Of a stretch of DNA of 14,331 nt, positions 8,903-14,331 are shown piece by piece (position 1 is the stretch's first letter; each line of letters begins with the position of its first letter). The DNA is taken from the NCBI GenBank assembly GCA_964562015.1, contig CAZLRH010000044.1:1-14331 (forward strand). Reading direction: 5' to 3'. A program made the position numbers and the translations under genes. Below the pieces are notes generated by a model. The model was given only the letters and a program-made list of their open reading frames with translations. It did no database searches and was not told the DNA's origin. The DNA comes from CAZLRH01 sp964562015. GTDB lineage: Bacteria; Verrucomicrobiota; Verrucomicrobiia; Opitutales; JABDGR01.

Positions 8903-9823
8903 ATGAAACTGCATCGTTCATGTCTGTTGGCCCTGCTCTGCGCGAGCCGGGTGGCGGGGGCCGCACTGCCGGCCGCCGCGCCCGCCCCGCCGCCGCTGAC
9001 GGTGGTGACTTCCTTTTACCCGATGTACGTGGCGACGCTCAACGTCGTGGGCGGCGCCGCCGGGGTGCGCGTGGTCAACCTCGCGCCGGTCACCGCGGGT
9101 TGCGCCGAGGGTTACGCGTTGACGCCCGCCGATTTGAAACTGCTGGTGACGGCCGACGTGCTGGTGGTCAACGGCGCGGGCCTGGAGGAATACGTCGGCA
9201 AAGCCGCGGCGCAATGTCCGCGTCTGCACGTGGTGGACGCCAGTGCCGGTCTGACTTTGCTTAAGGCTGACGGCGAACCCAACGCCCACTTGTGGGTGTC
9301 ACCGACAATGGCGGCCCTGCAGGCCCGCGCGATTGCCGCGCAGTTGGCGGCCCTCGATCCCGCGTCCGCGCGCCGTGAGATTTACGCCAAAAATGCCGAG
9401 GCCTATGCGCAGCGTCTGGAGACGCTCGCGGGGCAAATGCGCGCCGGCCTCATGGGCGCGCCTTCGCGCCGCGTCATCGCCTTTCACGACGGCTTGCCAT
9501 ATCTGGCGCGCGATTTGGACTTGGAAGTGCTCGCGGTGGTGGAACCGGCGCCCGGCCAGGCACCCAGCGCGGGCCAACTGGCCAACGTCGTCAAATTAGT
9601 GCGGTCCGCTCCAGGGCCGGTCGCCTTTCTCACGGAAAAAAATGTGCCCAGTCCGGCGGCGGAGGCCTTGAGCCGCGAACTCGGCGTGCCGTGTTATCCC
9701 TTTGATCTCGGCACGAATGGCCCGCTCGAACCGGCGGCGGCGCGCGACGTCGCGATTCAGACGGCTGAAGCCAATCTCGCCACCTTGCGCGCGGCCTTGG
9801 GCGTGCCTGGCGTGAAAAAATAA
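8903..9823 (+). CDS. znuA: Zinc/manganese-type ABC transporter substrate-binding protein (ZnuA/TroA family)
   Basis: Captures a divalent metal, most likely Zn or Mn, in the periplasm and delivers it to the permease. The ATG at 8903 gives 306 aa. An upstream TTG at 8879 is rejected because it lies inside the operator. Residues 1-20 form a signal peptide with likely cleavage near AGA/AL; ALLC lacks a proper lipobox. The cluster A-I fold is shown by VVTSFYPMYV (34-43), DVLVVNGAGLEEYV (85-98), NAHLWVSP (127-134), VIAFHDGLPYLARDLDLEV (191-209), FLTEKN (242-247) and YPFDLG (265-270). Metal ligands H129, H195 and D268 are present. The first histidine, normally in a PHxYEPTPxD-like motif, is missing: the site reads GCAEGYALTPAD, with C67 and E69. 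The His-rich loop of many ZnuA proteins is also absent. First gene of a three-gene operon, with 11 bp to the next. Zn versus Mn cannot be decided from sequence. Confidence 0.9.
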   Translation: MKLHRSCLLALLCASRVAGAALPAAAPAPPPLTVVTSFYPMYVATLNVVGGAAGVRVVNLAPVTAGCAEGYALTPADLKLLVTADVLVVNGAGLEEYVGKAAAQCPRLHVVDASAGLTLLKADGEPNAHLWVSPTMAALQARAIAAQLAALDPASARREIYAKNAEAYAQRLETLAGQMRAGLMGAPSRRVIAFHDGLPYLARDLDLEVLAVVEPAPGQAPSAGQLANVVKLVRSAPGPVAFLTEKNVPSPAAEALSRELGVPCYPFDLGTNGPLEPAAARDVAIQTAEANLATLRAALGVPGVKK

Positions 9824-9834
9824 GCCGCTTACCG

Positions 9835-10617
9835 ATGTTACCCTCGCCCGAGCTGAAAATCAGCGTGCCACACTCGTCGCCCCCGTGTGGCGCGTGCCTG
9901 ACGCATGTGCGCAACCTGGGTGTCCGCTTCGGTCCGCAAATTGTGCTCGAAGGCATCAGCTTCGACCTGCGCTGCGGCGAGATCACCGCAATCGTCGGCC
10001 CCAACGGCGCGGGCAAAACCACCTTGCTGCGCGCGCTGCTCGGCGAAGTGCGCCACACCGGCGAGCAACATTTTCACGACCATTTCAACCGGCGGCCCGA
10101 CCGCCCGGTGGTCGGCTACGTGCCGCAACAACTGGCTTTCGATCGCGGCGCGCCGCTCTCGGTGGCGGATTTGTTTGCCGTCGCCACCGGCCACCGCCCC
10201 GCGTTTTTCGGGCTGGCCGCAGTGACGCGCGCGGCGGCGCAGGCGGCCCTCGCGGAAGTGGACGCCGCGCACTTGCTGCAACGCCGGCTGGGCGCGCTTT
10301 CGGGCGGCGAATTGCAACGCGTGCTACTCGCGCTTTCGCTCGTGCCCACGCCGGATTTGCTGCTGCTCGATGAGCCCGCGCAAGGCTTGGACGCCGCGGG
10401 CCTCGTGCGCTTTTACGAAGTCGTGGCGCGGCTGCGCGCGCGGTTTGACGTCGCGGTGGTGCTCGTTTCGCACGATCTCGCGGCGGTGGCGCGCGTGGCG
10501 GACCGCGTGCTGTTCCTCGACCGCAAGCTGCTCGCGGCCGGCCCGCCGGCGGAGGTGCTGGCCGCGCCCGCCGTGCGCGAGCGCCTCGGCCTGCCGGCAC
10601 TCACCAAGATTTTGTAA
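9835..10617 (+). CDS. znuC: Zinc/manganese-type ABC transporter ATPase (ZnuC family)
   Basis: 260-aa nucleotide-binding subunit that powers metal import. All ABC motifs are visible: Walker A GPNGAGKTT (55-63), Q loop VPQQ (96-99), signature LSGGE (155-159), Walker B LLLLDE (175-180) with catalytic E180, D loop GLD and switch H213 (SHD). The first ~24 residues, including CGAC, precede the usual start of the domain, and a short His-rich segment EQHFHDHF (77-84) replaces part of the region before the Q loop. It starts 11 bp after znuA and ends 10 bp before znuB, so the three are co-transcribed. No Shine-Dalgarno sequence is seen. The assignment to the metal family depends on the neighbours as well as on the sequence. 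Confidence 0.93.
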   Translation: MLPSPELKISVPHSSPPCGACLTHVRNLGVRFGPQIVLEGISFDLRCGEITAIVGPNGAGKTTLLRALLGEVRHTGEQHFHDHFNRRPDRPVVGYVPQQLAFDRGAPLSVADLFAVATGHRPAFFGLAAVTRAAAQAALAEVDAAHLLQRRLGALSGGELQRVLLALSLVPTPDLLLLDEPAQGLDAAGLVRFYEVVARLRARFDVAVVLVSHDLAAVARVADRVLFLDRKLLAAGPPAEVLAAPAVRERLGLPALTKIL

Positions 10618-10627
10618 TATTTTTGTC

Positions 10628-11560
10628 ATGGATACCCTCTCGCATTTCGGCCGGCCACTGCTCGACCTTTGGCAGACGCTGGCGGGCGCGCTCCCGGGCG
10701 AATGGGCACAGTGGCGCTTCATGCAATTGGCCCTGCTCGCCGTGTTGCTGGCCGCGCCGTTGTTCGCGCTGATTGGGACGCAGGTTGTCGGCCTGCGCCT
10801 CGCGTTTTTTTCCGACACCCTGGGGCACGCGGCGTTGACGGGCCTGGCCCTCGGCGTCGTCGCGGGCTTGGGCAGCCCTTTGTGGGCGATGCTCGCATGG
10901 GCCGTCGTGCAGGCGCTGCTGGTGACGTGGGTGGTGCGGCGTTCCCGCGCGGCGAGCGACACGGTGCTCGGCGTGTTCATGGCGTTGTCGGTCGCGCTGG
11001 GGCTGGCGCTGCTGTCGCGTCCCGGCCACGGCGGCGTGCAAAGTTACACGGGTTTTCTCGTGGGCGATGTCCTCAGCATCAACGCCCGCGGGCTGGCGGC
11101 GCTGGCCTTGGCCTTGCTGGTGACGCTCGCGCTGGCGGGCCGGTGGTTTAACGCCCTCGCCCTGGCGGGCCTGAATGAATCGCTGGCGCGCAGCCGCGGC
11201 GTGAAAGTGGCCGTCGTGCAGACGGGTTTTGCCATCGTCGTCGCCATCGCGGTGACGCTGAATATCCAGTGGATCGGGCTGCTGCTCGTCAACGCGTGGC
11301 TGATTTTGCCCGCGGCGGCGGCGCGGCTGCTCGCTCGAAATTTGCGCCAATATGTTTTGTGGACGCTGGCCTTTTCCCTCACGGCGGGCGCGGGCGGGCT
11401 GGTGTCGTCCTATTATTGGGAAACCGCGACGGGCGCGACCATCGTGCTCTGGGCCATTGGTTTTTTTGCGCTCGCGCTGATGCTGCGGCCCTGGGTGGCG
11501 GCGGAAAAGGTCCTCGCCGCGCGGGCGTCGGACTCCCCGGACGCTGCGCCGGGGAGTTGA
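10628..11560 (+). CDS. znuB: Zinc/manganese-type ABC transporter permease (ZnuB family, ABC-3)
   Basis: 310-aa polytopic inner-membrane protein forming the import channel. The ATG at 10628 is chosen because it lies 10 bp after the znuC stop and directly precedes the family's N-terminal region; the frame is open further upstream only through overlap with znuC. Roughly eight hydrophobic segments are visible. Family motifs include LRLAFFSDTLGHAALTGLAL (57-76), corresponding to the 'GDALSHA' region; SDTVLGVFMALSVALGLALL; TGFLVGDVLSIN; and LLLVNAWLILPAAAARLLA. Last gene of the operon; a 9-bp hairpin crosses its 3' end. Confidence 0.93.
   Translation: MDTLSHFGRPLLDLWQTLAGALPGEWAQWRFMQLALLAVLLAAPLFALIGTQVVGLRLAFFSDTLGHAALTGLALGVVAGLGSPLWAMLAWAVVQALLVTWVVRRSRAASDTVLGVFMALSVALGLALLSRPGHGGVQSYTGFLVGDVLSINARGLAALALALLVTLALAGRWFNALALAGLNESLARSRGVKVAVVQTGFAIVVAIAVTLNIQWIGLLLVNAWLILPAAAARLLARNLRQYVLWTLAFSLTAGAGGLVSSYYWETATGATIVLWAIGFFALALMLRPWVAAEKVLAARASDSPDAAPGS
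11532..11557 (+). terminator. Hairpin across the 3' end of the metal-uptake operon
   Basis: ACTCCCCGG (11532-11540) pairs perfectly with CCGGGGAGT (11549-11557) around loop ACGCTGCG, ending just before the TGA. There is no T run behind it, so it is not a canonical intrinsic terminator. It could aid termination or protect the mRNA end. Confidence 0.35.
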
Positions 11561-11693
11561 CGCGGGCCGGTTCCTGGAATATTTTCCCGCCAGTCTGTTG
11601 CAACTTGACTGCCTCCGCCGGTGATTTTAGTGGGAACAAAAACGCATCCTGCCGCCTCAAATGAGGCAAACCACTTCACTTCGCCTCCGACCC

Positions 11694-13481
11694 ATGAAAA
11701 AGAATATAATCTTACGCACCATTAGTTCCTTTTTAGCCCTGGCCATGATGTTGACGGGCACCGTGGACGCCCAAAATGCCGGCCCCGGCGGCGGTTACGG
11801 CAATGGCGGACAGGGCGGCGGTGGCGGTGGCTACGGCGGCGGCCCTGGCAACGGCCCGGGTGGCGGCGGCGGTCGCGGTCGCCGCAATCAGAATTCGTTG
11901 ATGCCCACGCCGGTGCCGGCGGATTCCACTTCCGTGCCCAAGGCCCCCAAGCCCACCTCCGTCAATTACGCCTACGACGAAACCCCGCCGGACCGTTCAA
12001 ACAAGGTGCGCGTCACCAGCTATTCTGATGTGATTGAGAAGGTCGTGCCGGCGGTGGTCAGCGTTTACACCACGCGCAAAGTCAAATTTCCCGCGAACGC
12101 CACGCCCGATCAAATTGACCGGATGATGAACCAGTTATACGGCCTCACGCCACCTTCGCAGCAGGGGCCGAATGTCGTGCAGGGGCCGAATGCTCTTCAG
12201 GGCTTGGGCAACATTACCAACATTCCCGGCCTGTCCCCGCAAACGGGTGACGACGATTACCATATTCGCTCGGTGCCGTATGGGGTCGGTTCGGGCTCCA
12301 TCATTTCTTCCGACGGCTACATTTTGACCAACCACCACGTGGTGGTGGGGGAAACGGCGAACGAGGCGCCCGACACCATTCACGTCAAACTCCACGATGG
12401 CCGCGAATTCGAGGCGAAACTCGTGGGCAGCGACCAGAAGACCGACATCGCCTTAATAAAAATTGACGCGAAGGACCTGCCCACGCTCAAGCTCGCCAAC
12501 AGCGACAACCTCAAGGTCGGCGACATCGTCTTTGCCGTGGGCGATCCGATGGATGTCGGCTTCACCGTCACGCAGGGCATCGTCTCCGCCACCGGGCGCG
12601 CGAGTCTGCACATGCTCGGCGACGAGGGCTTCGAGAACTTCATCCAGACGGACGCCTCCATCAACCCCGGCAATTCCGGTGGACCGCTGGTGGACGCCGA
12701 GGGCCGGCAAGTGGGCCTCGATTCGGCCATTCTTTCCACCTCGCGCCAGGGCGGCAACATCGGCATCGGCTTTGCCATTCCCTCGGCGCTGGCCCGCAGC
12801 ATCATCGAGAGCTTTATCGCCTACGGCGAGGTCCGGCGCGGTTTTGTGGGCGTCGGCATCCAGAGCATGGACTACGACCTGGCCAAGGGCATGGGCCTGC
12901 CCTCGACCTATGGCGCGCTGATCAATGCCGTGGATCCCGCCCTGCCCGGCGGCCAGGCGGGCCTCAAGCGCTACGACGTTATCACCAAAGTTGATAACGA
13001 CGAAATTCAGAACGCCGACGACTTCCGCTTCCGCATCGCCAGCCGCGCGCCCGGCGCCCTGGCCGCCCTCACCGTCATTCGCGACGGCAAGACGCAGGTC
13101 ATCAACGTCAAGCTCGGCGATCGCGATCAGTTGACGGAGTCGGTCAGCCTGCCGGCCAACCCCCGCAGCCCGGCCGTGACGCCCCTGGCGTCCTCCGCGC
13201 CCCTGCCTGGCATCACGCTCCAGCCGCTCGACGGCGCGATGCGCCAGCGGTTCAACCTGCCTGAGAGCGTCCAAGGCCTCGTGGTCACGGGCATTGATTC
13301 GCGGTCGCCCCTGGTGGACAGCTTGCGGATGGGCGATGTGATCAAGGAAGTCGGCAAACGGCCGGTCGGCACCGTGGACGACATCAGCGGCCTGCTGAAG
13401 CCCGGCACTGTGAATATCTTTGACGTCTTCCGCGACGGCCACGACGTCTTCCTCAGCCTGCCGCTGCCGGAGCAGAAATAA
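11694..13481 (+). CDS. htrA: Secreted HtrA/Deg-family serine protease with Gly-rich linker and two PDZ domains
   Basis: Extracytoplasmic protease/chaperone of protein quality control. Counted from the ATG at 11694 it has 595 aa. An ATG at 11661 is in frame, but MKKNIILRTISSFLALAMML makes a better signal peptide (cleavage near TVDA/QN), and the upstream ATG lies in the loop of a small hairpin. A linker rich in Gly, Asn and Tyr covers about 27-65. The protease domain has the triad H215 (TNHHVV), D251 (KTDIALI) and S328 (GNSGGPL). A long LA-type loop (about 131-195) contains hexapeptide repeats beginning QGPN. PDZ1 is at about 385-460 (GQAGLKRYDVITKVDNDEI) and PDZ2 at about 520-590 (QGLVVTGIDSRSPLVDSLRM). 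It converges with the next gene 6 bp away. No ribosome binding site or clear promoter was found in the 133 bp upstream. Confidence 0.94.
   Translation: MKKNIILRTISSFLALAMMLTGTVDAQNAGPGGGYGNGGQGGGGGGYGGGPGNGPGGGGGRGRRNQNSLMPTPVPADSTSVPKAPKPTSVNYAYDETPPDRSNKVRVTSYSDVIEKVVPAVVSVYTTRKVKFPANATPDQIDRMMNQLYGLTPPSQQGPNVVQGPNALQGLGNITNIPGLSPQTGDDDYHIRSVPYGVGSGSIISSDGYILTNHHVVVGETANEAPDTIHVKLHDGREFEAKLVGSDQKTDIALIKIDAKDLPTLKLANSDNLKVGDIVFAVGDPMDVGFTVTQGIVSATGRASLHMLGDEGFENFIQTDASINPGNSGGPLVDAEGRQVGLDSAILSTSRQGGNIGIGFAIPSALARSIIESFIAYGEVRRGFVGVGIQSMDYDLAKGMGLPSTYGALINAVDPALPGGQAGLKRYDVITKVDNDEIQNADDFRFRIASRAPGALAALTVIRDGKTQVINVKLGDRDQLTESVSLPANPRSPAVTPLASSAPLPGITLQPLDGAMRQRFNLPESVQGLVVTGIDSRSPLVDSLRMGDVIKEVGKRPVGTVDDISGLLKPGTVNIFDVFRDGHDVFLSLPLPEQK
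12162..12215 (+). repeat. 18-bp tandem repeat within the HtrA LA loop
   Basis: Three in-frame 18-bp units: two start with CAGGGGCCGAATG (12162 and 12180) and the third is diverged (12198). They encode QGPNVV, QGPNAL and QGLGNI (residues 157-174). This points to a small internal duplication in a flexible loop of the protease. Confidence 0.75.
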
Positions 13482-13486
13482 AGGGC

Positions 13487-13502
13487 CTCACGCTGGCGTG
13501 AG
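13487..13502. terminator. Hairpin at the HtrA / metallophosphoesterase convergence
   Basis: CTCACGC-TG-GCGTGAG is a perfect short inverted repeat that overlaps the stop codon of the minus-strand gene and begins 6 bp after the htrA stop. Read on the minus strand it is followed by GCCCTTTATTT, a weak T tract; on the plus strand no T tract follows. A possible terminator for the minus-strand gene and roadblock for htrA. Confidence 0.4.
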
Positions 13503-14330
13503 TTGAAACAGCGTCACTTCCGGGCGCACGTTGAAGCGCACCTGGATGAGGTGGCCGACGCCGCGGTTGATGTACAATTTCCGGTTGCCCGTGAGCGCGA
13601 ATTCGCCGCGGGTGTAGCGGCGGTTGTTCACCGGCAGCAGCGGCGGCGGCAAAAACGGCGGCTTGCACTGGCCGCCGTGCGTGTGGCCTGCCAGAATCCA
13701 GCCGGCGTAATTGCCCCAGACCGGCGAGTCGCACGCGTCGGGGTTGTGGCACAGCACGAGCGTGCCGCCGTCGTCCTGATGCCGGCGAATGATGATTTCC
13801 GGGTCGTACCGCGGGCTCCAATAGTCATCGAGGCCGACGAAGGTCAGCCCGCCGACGCGCGCCGCCTCGTTGCGTAAAACCAAAACACCCGCATCTTCGG
13901 CGGTGCCGCAGACCTTGCGCGCCACTTCCATGTTGCCGAATGTCGGGCCATAGTCGTGGTTGCCCAGGATGCCGATGGTGCCGATGCGGCCATGGGGCAG
14001 CGATTTCAGCACGTTCTTCATCTGGGCGATGGTCTGATCGCCGCGATACGAAACCCAGTCGCCCGTCATCACGATATAGTCCGGCTGCAAGTCGCGCACG
14101 CGGTTCAGCGTATGAATCAAATAAGCGTCGGAAACTTGCGGGCCGATGTGCAGATCGCTCATTTGCACGAGCGTCTTGCCGGCCAGTTGCGGGGCGAGGC
14201 CCTTGATGGGCAAATCGCGGCGCACAATTTCCAGCCAATGCGGCTCGACCTGCCACGTGTACAAGCAAGTCCCCGCCACGGCGCCCGCGGCGCCGAGGCC
14301 CGCCTTGAGGAAATGGCGTCGCGTCAACAT
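13488..14330 (-). CDS. Tat-exported metallophosphoesterase (YkuE/YaeI-like)
   Basis: 280-aa phosphohydrolase of the calcineurin-like family. It starts at the ATG at 14330, one base from the window edge, so its upstream region is not visible. A twin-arginine leader, RRHFLK (4-9) followed by a hydrophobic Ala/Gly stretch, indicates export in folded form; the protein probably stays anchored or is released outside the cytoplasmic membrane. The dimetal site is complete: D59 and H61 (MSDLHIG), D91 (TGDWV), N124-H125 (LGNHDYG), H195 (CHNPD), H216 and H218 (AGHTHGGQ). The closest named groups are YkuE and YaeI, linked to lipid or cell-envelope phosphoesters; the substrate here is unknown. Converges with htrA. 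Confidence 0.9.
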   Translation of the reverse strand: MLTRRHFLKAGLGAAGAVAGTCLYTWQVEPHWLEIVRRDLPIKGLAPQLAGKTLVQMSDLHIGPQVSDAYLIHTLNRVRDLQPDYIVMTGDWVSYRGDQTIAQMKNVLKSLPHGRIGTIGILGNHDYGPTFGNMEVARKVCGTAEDAGVLVLRNEAARVGGLTFVGLDDYWSPRYDPEIIIRRHQDDGGTLVLCHNPDACDSPVWGNYAGWILAGHTHGGQCKPPFLPPPLLPVNNRRYTRGEFALTGNRKLYINRGVGHLIQVRFNVRPEVTLFQLTPA

Positions 14331-14331
14331 G

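Noticed and set aside
8924..8941. Lipoprotein signal (lipobox) in the metal-binding protein
   Set aside because: The residues before the Cys are ALLC; Leu at -1 does not fit the lipobox, so a standard signal peptidase I site is more likely.
11653..11693. HtrA start at the ATG at 11661
   Set aside because: The extra 11 residues (MRQTTSLRLRP) weaken the signal peptide, and this ATG sits in the loop of a GCCTC/GAGGC hairpin. It cannot be fully excluded.

Overview
The window is a dense, GC-rich bacterial chromosome segment with nine protein genes and one tRNA. The best guess for the organism is a member of Verrucomicrobiota. This rests on three observations: a short pilin-like protein of the kind abundant in that phylum (G/FTLVE leader, then an 'RRKAVTNNLRQLASGAAQYML' type body and a terminal VTYDL); an RpoD carrying a long Lys/Ala/His-rich N-terminal extension; and the absence of a clear Shine-Dalgarno sequence ahead of any of the eight starts that can be inspected. 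The assignment is inference, and no 16S gene is present.

Left part, minus strand (3853 down to 1): dnaG (primase) followed by rpoD (housekeeping sigma factor, running off the left edge). This is the conserved dnaG-rpoD core of the macromolecular synthesis operon. Both genes are unusual. DnaG keeps the catalytic TOPRIM residues but has lost three of the four zinc ligands of its N-terminal ribbon. RpoD has about 143 extra N-terminal residues with 22 histidines, partly in degenerate HAPKxDxHGHK repeats.

Middle, plus strand: a pilin-like gene with a candidate promoter and terminator; tRNA-Phe(GAA); a membrane hybrid histidine kinase (MASE1-PAS-HisKA-HATPase-REC) and, 27 bp downstream, a soluble receiver-histidine kinase. 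Neither kinase has a DNA-binding or enzymatic output domain. The pair ends in a strong intrinsic terminator.

Next, plus strand (8868-11560): a compact zinc/manganese-type ABC uptake operon, ordered binding protein, ATPase, permease. Two Fur-family-like 7-1-7 palindromes lie immediately before the first start codon, with centres 17 bp apart. They overlap a candidate promoter whose predicted start site falls on or next to the ATG. This is the best regulatory signal in the window and suggests a Zur-like (metal-dependent) repressor. The binding protein lacks the usual first histidine ligand.

Right part: a secreted HtrA-family serine protease (plus strand) with a Gly-rich linker, converging with 6 bp between on a Tat-exported metallophosphoesterase (minus strand). 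A short hairpin sits at the convergence.

No insertion sequence, phage gene, CRISPR array or defence island was seen. The window is mostly core genome; the interest lies in unusual versions of core proteins and in the metal-uptake control region. Three proteins have altered or added metal-binding potential (sigma N-terminus, primase zinc ribbon, binding-protein first ligand), but any functional link between them is speculative.
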